The notes beneath the pieces are model-generated. The model was not told the origin of the DNA and ran no database searches. It was given only the letters and a program-made list of their open reading frames with translations. This document shows positions 1-11,265 of a DNA stretch of 64,000 nucleotides, one piece after another. This DNA is from Monocercomonoides exilis (Eukaryota > Preaxostyla > Oxymonadida > Polymastigidae). The position numbers and the translations under genes were made by a program. The stretch spans positions 377,001-441,000 of the forward strand of contig LSRY02000020.1 in NCBI GenBank assembly GCA_001643675.2. The letters run 5' to 3'. Every line of letters begins with the position of its first letter. The first letter of the stretch is position 1.

Positions 1-118
1 TCCGAAGGACAACCCACAGTTTGTGAGCACGCTAGCAGCAGAAACAGGGGCAGAGACAGATGCAGAAGCCAAAGCAGAGACAGACATCGGACGCGAAGGG
101 GATGGGCCTGGTTTGGTC

Positions 119-459
119 AAAAGTGCAACGCTATTGTTATCTAATTCTTCCTCCTCTTCCTCCTCTTCTTTGCCACTTCGGTTGCTTCAACAACAGAATG
201 CGAATCTTTGTGCTTAGACAATCCTTTGCCAGGCTGCTCGGCAACTCCTGAGCTTGCTGACCAATCCCTTTCATTTTCTCCACCTCCCCTTCCGCCACAT
301 GCACCACCTCTCTCTTCTCTTCCTCTTCCTCTTTTTCTTCCTTTTCTCCTTCTCCTTCTTCATACGAAATTTCTTCTTCATCAAATTCTTTATATTCTTC
401 TTCTTCTTCTTCTTCTTCTTTTTCTCCTCCTCCTCTCTCTCTCTATTTCTTTCTTTCTT
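119..459. repeat. Pyrimidine-rich low-complexity tract downstream of the surface-protein gene
   Basis: The plus strand is almost pure C/T here, with TTC and CTC runs, the longest near 395-425. Long Ser/Leu/Phe-rich plus-strand frames are artefacts of this composition. On the minus strand, one frame (not that of the neighbouring gene) reads a Glu/Lys-rich stretch followed by a mixed-composition peptide ending in a basic KKRRKR-like run near position 139. This could be the original cytoplasmic tail of the neighbouring gene, displaced by a slip in the repeat. This is inference. Confidence 0.6.
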
Positions 460-2958
460 TCATCGCTCTTTTGGTGACATCTTCGTTGTCACAATCTCAA
501 TCAGCTTCAGATCTTTTTTCACTGTGTCATTCACAACCTCTCTCAGATCTTCTTCTTCATTCTTAACTTTCTTCCATGGAATAATGAATACAATCGAAAC
601 AAAAAGAACAATTAGAAACATCACAACCAATATTACAACAACAATCTGCCATATGGACATTTCTTTGTTTCCACCTTCCACGATTCTTTCGTCAACTTTT
701 GCATCAATTTGACTTGCATTCTTCAAAATAAATGTATGTGTTGATGAAGGAGATTCTGCATTTCCAAATAAAATATGCACACTCACCTCGATTTCATCTC
801 CACAATTGCTAATGAGATCTTTTGTCACACTTCCTTCAACTTCTATTTCCGATAAGAATCCATTTGAATCAAAATCATAATGTTCAATTTCTTTCTCTTC
901 TCCCTTTCTCTTCACAACTGAGAACGACAGATTGCATGGAACAAGAAGCATTCCTTTGAATGTCAGCTCCATTCTGTTTGCTTCTTCTTTTGCTTCCACA
1001 CTCTTCAACACAGGAATGAAGAACGATGAATCCCTTTCTGAAGCAATCCCTTCAAAACTGCACCCATCATTCAACATCCAAAGTGAAGTGTTTCTCTCCA
1101 ATCCATCTCCTCCTTTCAAACTCATCACATTCAATGTTCCTGAATCTGAGCAGATGATATTTCTTCTCAGTGATGGATATCCTTCAATTGATGGATTATT
1201 GTTCATAAATTCTCCTTTCTCAATATTCATATTTCCTCCGCTCATTGTTATTCCACCTTCTGGTGAATTCGAGATTGTTGTATCTTTCATCATCACTGAA
1301 CTCTTCACAACATCCACAAGAGATCCATCCCATCTGCACATCTCTTCTTCTTCAACATTCAAATTCTTTTCATTTCTTTCCTTTGAACTCCCATCGAAAA
1401 TGCAACTGTCCATTTTCACATCCAAACAATTCTCCAATTTCATCAATTTCCATTTTGTATTGTTTGAACTGACTCCGCCCATTGTGCAATTGGTTAACTG
1501 CATCGTCTTTTTCATTGATAGGCAAGATATAAATGATTCTTCATTTCCTTCAACTGTTGTATTTTCAGCCTTCAATCTGTCCATATTCGACTGTCCACAT
1601 TCATTAATATCAATCAGAGAAGTTTTAATTGTTGAATTGGATATTGTTAATAAATAAATAACTGATGGAAGTGGAGAAGAAAGATACAAAGCTGATTCAC
1701 GAAGTATTAGATTTTTCACTTTGAATTCCATAAGTTGTAATTCTCCTTTTGCCATATCAAAAATGTGAAATGGAATATTTGCAAAATTAACATTTCCTCC
1801 TTCATTCGATTGCTTTGAGTCAAATGAACAATTCATAATTTCAAGAATTCCTCCTTCTGGTGATATCAGTGATTCGTGAAAAGAGTTGAAAAACGGATCA
1901 AACACAAAGTTCACTCTCAGCGTTGAGACTGTTCCTGCTGTTGTTATCAACGCCTCTTTTGATCTTGGAATCTCTGATTCCACTTCAACTTCACACATCT
2001 CTCTGTTCTTCGAATTCAAACTCATTTCCTTCAGATTTATCTCTCCTTCAATCATGCTCTTTGCCACAATGAAAATCAGACGAACACGTTATGATGACAG
2101 ATGCAAAAGACTATGAACAATCGAATAACAAGGAAATTCATCGCTTCAACACCCCATTGTGTCATGCCCACCAGTCGACACAGGCACCTCTATCCACTTC
2201 AGTTCAACAAGAAACACTCGAAGATCCATTTCCCCATATTTTCCATCTTCCCCAACAAATGCATTTCCATCCTCCTTGAATCCTGCGCAATCAAATGCAA
2301 ATCGTTGTTCATTCACACTGTTCACCAGATTGCTGCTCTTCACAAACATGTTCTTCCCAACTGTTGCTGAGCATCCTGAAAACGATATCGATGAAAGTTG
2401 AAATCCTTCTTCATTCAGACTGCAATCCAGATATATCCCTCCTCCTTTTCCTCCCTCGCTCATATTCTCACAAACACATCCAGTAAATGAACTATTTTCA
2501 ATTGTCACATATCCTCCCTCTTCCAACAGTATCTTCAGTGCTCCTCCTTCTTTGCTCTTTTCTGATAATGCCCCTTCAATTAAACTTCCCTTCATTACCA
2601 ATCCAACTCCAACACTCTCTCCAAACACGGCTGCTTCTCCACTTCCATCAATCTCCAATCTTTGCAGCGAACAATTTAAAAGTTTCACCTTGTATTCCTG
2701 TTCATTAATATTTGCTGATGAAAGAGAGAACGAAAATAACGAGACTGTTGATTTCACATCTGAAATCGTGACAAACTCCAGCTCAACCATCATTTCTGTC
2801 GATTTGATTAAGAAAAATGTAATTGTGTTTTGCTTTCCTCCTGCCACACTCATTGCGCAGTTCTTCATATACAATTCGCCATTTTGAGTGTTTGATTCGA
2901 TCACTGATGCGATTGTTCTTCTAAAACAAGATGGAATAATAATCCCAACGAACATCAT
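460..2958 (-). pseudogene. Beta-helix-type surface membrane protein, two in-frame stops
   Basis: Read on the minus strand, an N-terminal piece (2958-2146, 270 residues) and a C-terminal piece (2067-460, 535 residues) lie in the same frame. They are separated only by TGA at 2148-2146 and TAA near 2091. The joining segment reads GGHDTMGC-stop-SDEFPCYSI, a C-G-x-x-x-x-P-C-like motif, so the two halves were probably one protein of about 830 residues. Short beta-strand repeats with GGG, NCT/NCS and SFSGC motifs suggest a right-handed parallel beta-helix ectodomain. Near the end is a strong hydrophobic segment (IWQIVVVILVVMFLIVLFVS, about 680-610) followed by charged residues. This gives a type I membrane topology, probably at the cell surface. 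Homologous pieces lie at 7.6-9.8, 50.3 and 59.1 kb. The ligand is unknown. The first stop sits where Gly is expected (GGA to TGA is one change), favouring point decay over an intron. Confidence 0.72.
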
Positions 2959-3079
2959 TTCTTTTTAACCTTGCGCTATTTTTGTATAATTTTCACTCAA
3001 ATCGGCTATACCATATAACATCTATCCTTTTTAAGAATAAAATAAATAATATTTTATGAGTTTTGTCAAAAATTTTAAT

Positions 3080-3684
3080 GAAACAGTGTTTATTAATGAT
3101 ATGAATGTTTCGCACACTTTGTAAAATGCTTCTTTATCAATATCACCGTGGTTTATGGCGTATAACCAACAGCTGCACTAAAAGAATCATCCTTAAAATC
3201 ATAAACAAAATTCATAAAAATTTGAATGAGATATTAATTATTATTCATCACACACTTTTAAACTATATTTATATATATGATTTGTTATATGTTCGCAAGC
3301 GGAGGTTCAATTCACGACGAAAGAAACTAATTTCTTATTTTTTGGATATTAAAAATTTAATTGTGGGATTGATCAAAATATTTTAATTTTTTAATTTATT
3401 TTTTTTTATGTTTTATTTCTCTAAAATTCCTTGATATAAAAGGTTAATATAACAATTTATGACCTTTCATCTACTTTTTGTTTCAAAATTATCAATTTTT
3501 ATTAAAAATTTGAAAAAATACTCATATTTATGGGTGATTTTTAAAAATAGTTTTTTCTCAAGGATCAAAAAGAATTTCAAAATTCCAGTCCATACAAATG
3601 TTTTATTATTAATTATACTTTTTATTTATCATAATGTTTTAAAGAATAATCAAGAATTGGAAAAGGACCTTAAATACACCTATG
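3080..3684 (+). repeat. Diverged copy of the 5' arm repeat, ending at an ATG
   Basis: This stretch aligns by eye with the right arm of the large palindrome (31883-32699), same orientation, most clearly over 3345-3684. Shared words include TTAATTGTGGG, GATCAAA, TTATGGGT and a common end CCTATGC. In both places a DxCxxC transposase-like reading region follows on the plus strand, so the repeat is probably the 5' region (terminal repeat, promoter or leader) of that element. The left limit is uncertain because similarity fades before 3080. Confidence 0.5.
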
Positions 3685-3717
3685 CCAAAAATTTAATCAC
3701 CAGCGACTATCTACGAC

Positions 3718-5375
3718 AGTTTTGCAATCAGAAATGGAGAGGAAGATATCGAAGAAGACGTTGACACGCTTGAGCATTATTTTCAGAACGACAGTGATTG
3801 CGAATTGAATAATAGCGAAACCAATGAATCCTTCATTCCTGAAACAATTGAAAATGGAGAATCCTAAACTCATCTGGTAAATTTTAATGAAACGAATGAA
3901 CAAAGTTGTATTGACTCACAAAATCTTACCATCAATGAACAAGCTTGCTTGTTTGAAGAAAACTCAAATATGGAGGAGGATATTGAGATGACTGATATTC
4001 AAGATTTTGATTCATCTGTGGATATTGAAATAGACATAATCAACAACAGTGATTGCGTTCCAATTTCAAGCACATTCAATAATCAGATGAATGAATCAAA
4101 TCGTTTTGACAACATTCATTCTTCACATGAGCACAAGAAATTTGATGGAGCTATTTTTTCAAGGTTAAAAAATCTGGGAAACAGTTGTTACATTGCCTCT
4201 CAAATTCTAATTTTTGTGTTATTTTTATTCAATGCCCGGATTTGTCAATCAGAAATGGAACAATGTATTCTTATTTTTCAAATCTTTTTCAACTCGAAAC
4301 AAATGAAACTGCAGTCAACAAAACAAATCATTCTTTATCAAAACAAAAATGGTCTCAATCTTATTTGCGACAATTTGAAAAAAGGCATTAACTCAGAGAA
4401 GGAACGCATCAAAAATTTTTTGAAACTTTCTTTTATTGATGCAAAGATATTACAATAACTCTTCCAAACTTTGAAAAATCACTGAATGCTATCTTATCTT
4501 TTCCGATGCAATGCTCAAAATGTCATTGCGTTATGAATGGTCCAAGTGAGTCAACACCTATTATTCGACTCATTGGATCCAGTTGCACAGAAGCATTTAA
4601 TGCTACATTCAAAATGGGAAAAGAGAACCAGAACAACAGATACGCTTTCTGTGAGCACTGTCAGTCAGAAACTTTTCAATATGCTCACATGAAAATGGAA
4701 CAATTCCCTCGAATTCTATCAATGACTATGGAACCAGGAAAAAATGATAGAAATGGAAGATACAAAATTTCTGAATATTTGTCATTTTTCAAAGGAGGTG
4801 ATTCTTTGCAGGTCTGTGAAAGCTGTGAAGGAAGTGTATGAAAATACATTTTGATAGCACAGCTTTTCTATCAGGGAGTCAACGAACATAAGCATTTTGA
4901 CCCAATGTGCCGAAGTGGAAAGTGTTCCAATATACCAACACAAAATTCAAGTGAATGGTTCATATGCAACGATGAAGCTGTAACACCCATTCACGATTGC
5001 GTAATAGACGTGATGGAGGCTCAATCAAATATGAGATCACATCCTATCCTTTCAGTGTACGTGAAAGTTGACAATAATGTTGACGAAGTCGTGACAGACA
5101 TTTTATCACATAATTTGTTTGACTTTCATTTTTCAAGCGATTCTTGTCACTCTTTCATCTGTCATAACTCTCACTCATTTCATGACGATGTTTCTTATCA
5201 AGTGAACAATGAAGAGGGAGGGGAAAATAAAGTTCAATCACTTCAGCCACATCATTTGACATCTCAAAACTTCACTTTACAAACAAATATATCATCTGAC
5301 GAATCAACTTTGACAATCAAACCATTTCATTATCCTCACGTTTCATCAACGTCCTTCTCTTTATCATCACAATAA
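3718..5375 (+). pseudogene. Ubiquitin-specific protease (C19)-like domain, broken
   Basis: An acidic N-terminal region (3718-4130, interrupted by TAA at 3865) precedes a Cys box, LKNLGNSCY, with the candidate nucleophile Cys at 4186-4188. After a frameshift between about 4390 and 4440 the reading continues as a USP-like core. It contains ITLPNFEKSLNAIL, a zinc-ribbon pair CSKC (4512-4523) and CEHC (about 4650), and FPRILSMTMEPG, which corresponds to the usual L-P-x-x-L-x-x-x-L-x-R-F strand. A single in-frame TGA (4839-4841) is followed by EHKHFDPMCR and EWFICNDEAVTP (4884-4988). These match the GHY...R and W-Y-x-F-D-D-x-x-V blocks that carry the catalytic His and Asp/Asn, with Tyr replaced by Phe. 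The order and spacing fit a compact C19 domain. Three lesions make it inactive as written. Known USPs remove ubiquitin from proteins; the substrate here is unknown. It lies directly upstream of a transposase-like region on the same strand. Confidence 0.68.
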
Positions 5376-5937
5376 ATATCATACAACACTTCAGATGAAA
5401 ATAGAGACAATTTTGCATGCATTTCATTTATCAATAAGCATGTTCATTTTTCCTAAACAAATCGAAATGACACAAATGCTCCCGAAAATGCTTCATCCAA
5501 AAATTTAAATCAATTCATAGAAACAATCATTCACCAAAAAACATTTCCATTTCCATGAGTCAAACAAGAGATAACAATTCCATTTTGCTCTCTAAAAATG
5601 ATTCGCCACATGCAAATAATTCACTTGACAACGTGACAAGACAAAATTCAATGACCATCTTTCAGGAAACTGATAGTAATCTGTCCATTCCAAGTTTCAT
5701 CACATCATCCTTTTATATTCCACAGATAGTCATTCAGGAATAGGTTCACTGAATAACATTTCCAAACATGTTCAAAATGCATTAATCGATTCTTCAAAAC
5801 AATCATTTTCGACTTGACATTCAGAAAACAACACAAACGTCAGAGAATTAGGAAAAATTGTTATTTCTTTTCATGAGCAAGAAAATCCTCAATGTTCAAA
5901 GCAACCTATCAGAATCATCAACACGACAAAAACAGAA
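5376..5937 (+). other. Asn/Ser/His-rich linker between USP-like and transposase-like regions
   Basis: No domain is recognisable. All three plus-strand frames give short Asn/Ser/Gln/His-rich peptides broken by stops, similar in composition to the tail of the USP-like region. The stretch may be a decayed linker that once joined the two domains, or a spacer between two genes. Confidence 0.35.
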
Positions 5938-6790
5938 TTGTTAAAGAAGCTGAAAAAAGAAACAAATATCAAAATATCAAAAAGTCAATTCGACAAAAAA
6001 ACTCTCCATCTCAAAAGAGCAAGAAGGAAGACTGACGTTTGTGATTTATGTGAAGCATACTCTTCATTAAAAAAAAATGAAGAGCATTTACTCCAACGAT
6101 CTGAACAACTTAACAATAAAGAGAAAGCAACGAAACGACAAAATAGAAAAACACAGCATATTGGCCAATAATCAACAACAATACTTTCTACATCTGAAAA
6201 ATAAATTTACACAGGATGAAACTCTTTTATTGTTCGATGACAAAGAAAACTGGTCTTTGCCAATGAGAAGGAACCAAACAAGTGAAGATTTCTACAACAA
6301 AGATGAAGTTTCTCATTTTTGTGTGATTGTTCACTTTGCTGATAACAACAAGAGCAAAAAAAAAACATATTTTCAATTTTTTTTCAAATACTTTGTCGCA
6401 TGATTACAAATTCACTATTGAATATCTTCAACAAGTTTTTTCGAATTCGATTTTAGAAAAAAAAAGTTTTTCGATTTATATGTAATACAGGATCACATCT
6501 TCGTAATTCTTAACTGATGCACTTTCTTCTTTCGAATGACTCAACGTTTGCAAAGGAAAAGAAACCTCATTATCATTCTATTGCGAAAAACACGGAAAAT
6601 GTGAGTGCTACGGAGAGTTCTGACATCTTTCTCAATGTGTCAATTATAAATTGGATAACAATTCGGTTATAAACAACATCGACGAACTTATTGAGTTCTT
6701 TGAACGAAATTCAAGTCACACTCCATTCCACAAAGACGAGGATAAAAACAATTGCACCAAAACTTTCCGTTGTTTTATGAAGTGTGCAAC
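5938..6790 (+). pseudogene. DxCxxC...HGK transposase-like protein, copy 1, broken
   Basis: Decayed plus-strand reading with the block order of RNase-H-fold transposase-like proteins. RKTDVCDLCE (about 6025-6054) gives a D-x-C-x-x-C knuckle. A basic coiled stretch follows, then a displaced frame with DDKENWSLP (about 6239), YNKDEVSHF (about 6297) and SNTLSHDYKF (about 6380). Next come a G-S-H-L-R-N-S block (about 6492) and HGKCECYGEF (6591-6620), where family members known to me have H-G-K-x-x-x-D-G-x-F. At least two frameshifts and several stops are needed to connect these. The same blocks in the same order recur at 32.7-33.7 kb, which makes chance unlikely. Expected role: DNA cleavage and strand transfer for its own element. 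I cannot name the superfamily. The adjacent USP-like region may have been part of the same protein. Confidence 0.6.
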
Positions 6791-7312
6791 ATTTATTTTT
6801 TGTTTTTGATAATTCAAAATATTTTTGATCATTTTCTGAATTATATTTTTCACATTCGCAAAAATGCAGGTACAGTGGATCAACCAAAATACTGTGGAAG
6901 AAAATAGCAGTTAATTCTTTAAAAACATATTTATTTTTACGAAAGCACGGAGATAAAGTATTTCACTCTGTTTCATCTCCTTTCAATTCAAAATAAACAT
7001 TTGCAACATCATTTTGATAAAAAAGAGATAGAGATGAGCGTCCAAAAAGAACATCAACAGTGTTTAATCATTAAACAAACTCCATATCACTTTTAACTTT
7101 CACGAAAAAATGTCTTAAAAAACAGAAAAGCTTGATAAATAATTGTTCTTTAATCCAGCCAATGATATGTGAGAATTTTTGTTGTGTTTTTTTGAATTTT
7201 GTTTGCTTTTTAATGAGTTTTCTGAAATGTCCACTGCTCAAGCTCAGATCAACATGTGTTTCACATTGTGATTTGAGTACCCTTTTTTTTGCTATTGCGC
7301 AAAAATGGGGCA
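6791..7312. other. AT-rich spacer without a recognised gene
   Basis: A minus-strand frame at 7361-7071 is open for 96 codons but has no recognised motif and covers the structured element next to it. Probably 3' remnants of the upstream element. Confidence 0.4.
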
Positions 7313-7396
7313 AGGCTGATTCCGTCCTGAGATTGTGCTGTGACCGGTCCAGCACAATCACTTGAAGGCTTTGGGTCCAGAATCAGCCTCCCAGGG
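7313..7396 (+). ncRNA. Candidate structured RNA element, copy A
   Basis: An outer helix AGGCTGAT/ATCAGCCT (7313-7320 with 7382-7389) encloses a perfect 10-bp hairpin GATTGTGCTG/CAGCACAATC (7331-7340 with 7350-7359). A conserved single-stranded block TTTGGGTCCAG precedes the 3' outer strand and CCCAGGG follows it. The second copy at 38.33 kb keeps the blocks and the pairing while both outer G-C pairs become A-T. UGGG and CCCA could pair across the helix as a pseudoknot. I do not recognise the family. It could be a small RNA, a self-cleaving RNA, or a DNA hairpin at a transposon end. The transcribed strand is unknown. Confidence 0.45.
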
Positions 7397-7584
7397 TGGA
7401 CTTTCTCTAAATTCATTAAAAAAAAAAACAAAATTTATTGTTTGCAGTTTATAATTCAATATTATTGCTTTCGTTAATGTATTTTTTCAATATCGACGTT
7501 GTTTTTATTAATTATTATCTGTGTTTATCAATTAATATTCAATGAGAATAATCACTAATAATTTTACAAATTCAAAAGAAACAA

Positions 7585-8709
7585 TTGAATCATGGAGAAA
7601 AGAGCTCTACGATATGTTTGAAACTTAGCTTTGCTGAAATAAATTCGAACAACAGCAACATGTGCCCTTTGGAAAGCAGATCTTCACTTGAAGGAGCAGA
7701 AGAAGAAGCAACGATGATACAGAGCGTTGCAAATTTCGAACTGATAAACTTTGAGATACCCCCGTCATTCAAAAATTGAGTCAATTATTTGATGCATGTT
7801 GACTCAAGCGAGGGGTTATTGACTTTGAAAGACTGCTCGTTCACAAAAGATGAAGAAAGTGGAAAAGAACCAATGAATTACGGGATGATTGAGGCAGATG
7901 GAGGAACAGTTCAATTGGAATTTGTGAAAAAACAATCACTCAGCTTTTCACAGGATATTGTTTCTGTTTTGTCAACAACGATATTGAATGTGAAAAACCT
8001 GACAATGAAGAATGTTGAGCTGGAAGGAGCAAGCGGATTGAGCATTTCAAAGAGCTCAGGTGGAGATAAAAAATCAAGCAATGAAATTGAACAGAATATT
8101 GTTATTGAGTGGAATATATTTGAAGATATTACCCAGAACACAACAGATGATATTCCCGTCATTCGAAATGTGAATGATGAGCCATTAAAAATGGTGATTC
8201 GGAACACAACGATGAAGAAGTGTGGAGGGTTGAAATGCGAAAAGGGAGGAGGGATGTTTTGCGTGTTGAATGAGGGAGGAAACTTTGACTGCTCATTTTG
8301 CACGATTTCTGAGTGTTTCTGCTCGAGCACAGGAAGAGGTGGGTGGCTGTTTCTGGAAGGAACCTCAGCAGCTGAGCAGCTTCTGAATTTTGTTCTGTCG
8401 AATATCACATTTAGAGACAACTCTGCGTTCAGAGGGAGAGATGTGTATGTGAGATGCCACTCAATCGAAACACAAATTGTTGATGAGCAGTTCTTGCTGG
8501 ACTTCAGAGCTCCGTTTGTGAAGGAACTAGCGATATGGGGTTGCGCAACAGACTCGTTTATTGGCGAAGAAGATCTTTTGCTGAGGGTTGTGAAATACCA
8601 GAGCGAGACGATATTTGTTTCTTCTGTTGCAGGAAATCATGGAGACAGCAAGCAATGTGGAGAGTTCAAAGAGCTTTGCAAATTGATGAACGTGAGAATT
8701 TATCGTTAA
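7585..8709 (+). pseudogene. Beta-helix surface-protein ectodomain fragment
   Basis: One frame runs from 7585 to 8709 with a single in-frame TGA at 7777-7779. The protein has short strand repeats of the type LTLKDCSF, IRNTTMKKCGG, GGGMFCVLNEGG and CTISECFC, typical of a right-handed beta-helix. It then ends with a conserved segment LDFRAPFVKE...TDSFIGEEDLLLRVVK. This segment aligns with the minus-strand gene at 2.1-2.3 kb (there AFVGED...MDLRVFLVELK) and with 50.3 kb. After 8709 the homology continues in other frames as degraded sequence (for example NSKENMIVGE near 8740, compare AKSMIEGE in the first gene). No signal peptide is visible at the 5' end, so both ends are incomplete. Surface location is inferred from the family. 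Confidence 0.68.
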
Positions 8710-9189
8710 GAACACTCAACAATTACTCAGCTGATAAACTCAAAAGAAAATATGATAGTTGGAGAATATCGAACGTAAACGTTAGCATACACTCTTTTAA
8801 TAGTATTCATCAGCTTTGGTGAATCAGAACTAATTCGTTTCTGGTGACTTGAGAAGTTTTATCATAACTTCATAGATAGTTAGGATTGAGAGCGTGAAAT
8901 ATTCTTTGTTCTCATTTCTTTCCTATATTCACTGTTCTATCATTCATGAAAAAAGTCATCAGCGATCATTTTCATTCGTTGATATTTCTTCTGATTGAGG
9001 GTCAAATAATAATAAACAAATTCTTTTCAAATAGGTTTTGTGATATCAAATGTTCATGCTCCAACAGCATATTCGAATTGTGGCTAAAATAATTCAGTAT
9101 TGAATAAAGATCCTTTTATTATAAATAAGCATGCTTTACCATAAAAACGAAAGCCTTAATATAGCCAGCTTCAAAGGTGATAATTGATC

Positions 9190-9780
9190 ACTGAATGATA
9201 TTTCTCTTGGGATTCTCAAATTTGTTAGCATCTTGATTTCAATTCCATCTGCAAGACTTTCTCCACTCTTTATTCCTTCAATCTTTATTTTTTGTGATAT
9301 CCTTAAACAATTGCAACCAGACGACCATCAATTTAACATGATCTCTTATCCTCCCGTGTAACTTTTCCTACTTGCCAAGCACCAAAATCTAACATCGAAA
9401 TAAAAGAGAATGAAGAATTCAAAAAGAAATGATTTTTAACTGAATGTGATGTTGAAGGAAGTGCGACAAAAGATCTCATCAGCTTTTGTGGTGAAAAAAT
9501 AAAAACAAGTGCTTCTGTTTTATTCGGGAATGTCAAATTTCTTTCAGCAACAGATTTATTTGTATAATAGAACTGAAGAGAATCATATTCAAATGGAGAT
9601 AATGGAATTATTGAAGGAGTGAAAGAAGTGAAATCTTTTTCGTTATTGACCTCAAATTATTGGGTGTTATCTTTATGATCATTATGATTTGAACTGTGAT
9701 ATAAATTGTTCCATGTAGAAAAACTTAAAATGAGGTTTAATAACAGAGTGAAATTGTGAACAATATCATTAGAATTTTCT
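9190..9780 (+). pseudogene. Decayed C-terminal part of a beta-helix surface protein
   Basis: Frame-broken sequence that still aligns with the end of the 0.5-3 kb gene. Matching words are LILPCNFSYLPS (about 9340, compare LLVPCNLSF), DVEGSATKDLISFCGEKI (9448-9501, compare EVEGSVTKDLISNCGDEI), VLFGN and GIIEGVKEVKSF (about 9610, compare RIVEGGNKEMSI). The membrane segment that should follow is frameshifted. This is very likely the 3' end of the gene fragment at 7.6-8.7 kb, giving one ancestral gene of about 2.2 kb. Confidence 0.6.
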
Positions 9781-10917
9781 TTAATGTGTTTTAAACAAAA
9801 ACACTAGAAATGTCACCCTAACATAAACGAAGAAGAGATATTAATCAATAGAGAAGAATGAAACAATTGGCATATTGAAAGAGAGTGAATGAAAAAACAA
9901 TGCTACATTATAAATCATAATAGGTTTTTTTTTCAAAGCAGATCGATTTCAAAAATTTTGGAAAAGACACATACAAAGTCCCGAAGTTTGTTCTGGAAAA
10001 GGTGTGTGCCTCGAAAAAAAGAATAAAATAGCAATAATCGTCACTGTCTATTTCATTTTTTGTACACTCGGAAACTTATTTCACAGAATCCACCTACGAT
10101 TTTTCATTGATTTTTAATAAGAAAACTTCGAAAATTAATAATCCAGTCTCCATTTTCTTTATTCTATATTGCACGAAAAGACGATCGTGGATTAGATAGG
10201 TGTGTTGTTGTTGCAACGTTGTTGGAGAACATGAAATTGGCCATTTGGATCTTCGATAAAAGAGAAATTAAAACAGTTGAATTCACATTATAAGATGAAA
10301 ATAACAAATATAACCAAAATTTTTCATTATCTGGTTTTTTTCATCATTTATTTGACTTGTGTTTTTGTTTTCCTGTGTTTTGCAAAAAAATTTATTCGCA
10401 TATTATTATTTATGACGCCAAATGTTGTTTGGGTCATTCTATAAATATGATAATGTTAACATACATTAAATCCAACTTTCCAATTTGTTCACAAAATTAA
10501 CAAAAACTTATCTCTCCACTTTTTGAATATTAAAATTTAATTGAAAAAAAAATATTTCGAAAAGACTATAGATGTGTGCAGATAACAAAATTTCTTTTAA
10601 AAGAAAAGTCAGTTTGTTTTCATAAGATTTTCTTCAACACACTTTTTATGTGACAGTTTATTCAATTGTTTTGTTATCTTGAAGCAAATTTCATTTGTTA
10701 TGTTTTGTTTTCATTCATATGCTTTTAAAGAAGTTTTAAAAGAATTTTTATGAGTATTTAACATGATTATCATCATCAGAAATACTGTACAAATTCTTTA
10801 AATTGTATAAAAACTGGGTTTGTTATTTGAAATATTATTAAGTGTAAGTGATTCAGATAATAAAATAAGCTTTGTAATTTATTTGTGAGTTGGGGTAAAA
10901 AGAATCCAATCAAATTA
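9781..10917. other. AT-rich spacer, no gene seen
   Basis: No frame longer than short chance ORFs, no motif, no clear repeat. Homopolymer A and T runs dominate. Confidence 0.5.
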
Positions 10918-11265
10918 TGGTGAGGGAAAAAACCCGCACATATGACATTTTCTTTAGAATTAATCAGCCAAATTCATATATGTGGAAGACTATTGCATTT
11001 TAACTCCTCCGTTAACTTCTTTAAGTCCAGTATTTCGTATTTCAATAAAAAAATCAAAAACAAAAAATTTTGATCTTTTTTGATCTTTTGATCAAAATAT
11101 TTTGTTTTTGATTTTTTTATTGAAATACGAAATACTGGACTTAAAGAAGTTAACGGAGGAGTTAAAATGCAATAATCTTCCACATATATGAAATTGGCTG
11201 ATTAATTCTAAAGAAAATGTCATATGTGCGGGTTTTTTCCCTTGTGCGGGTTTTTTCCCTCACCA
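10918..11265. mobile_element. 348-bp palindromic (foldback) element with TTA duplication
   Basis: Left and right halves are near-perfect inverted copies meeting near 11080. The outer ends read TGGTGAGGGAAAAAACCCGC and its reverse complement. The right end has an additional tandem copy of the terminal block (TGTGCGGGTTTTTTCCC twice). TTA flanks both sides (10915-10917 and 11266-11268), a 3-bp duplication of the kind PIF/Harbinger elements make. A lone similar terminal block occurs at 49799-49815. No coding capacity; presumably moved by a transposase elsewhere. Confidence 0.72.

Noticed and set aside
208-712. Long Leu/Phe/Ser-rich plus-strand open frames
   Set aside because: They are shadows of the minus-strand gene and of a C/T-rich tract; composition is not protein-like.
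932-1657. 241-codon plus-strand open frame
   Set aside because: Exact antisense of the surface-protein gene, whose minus-strand reading has clear repeats and a membrane anchor.
7314-7388. tRNA gene
   Set aside because: The stem lengths, missing anticodon arm and absence of a GGTTCRA box do not fit a tRNA.
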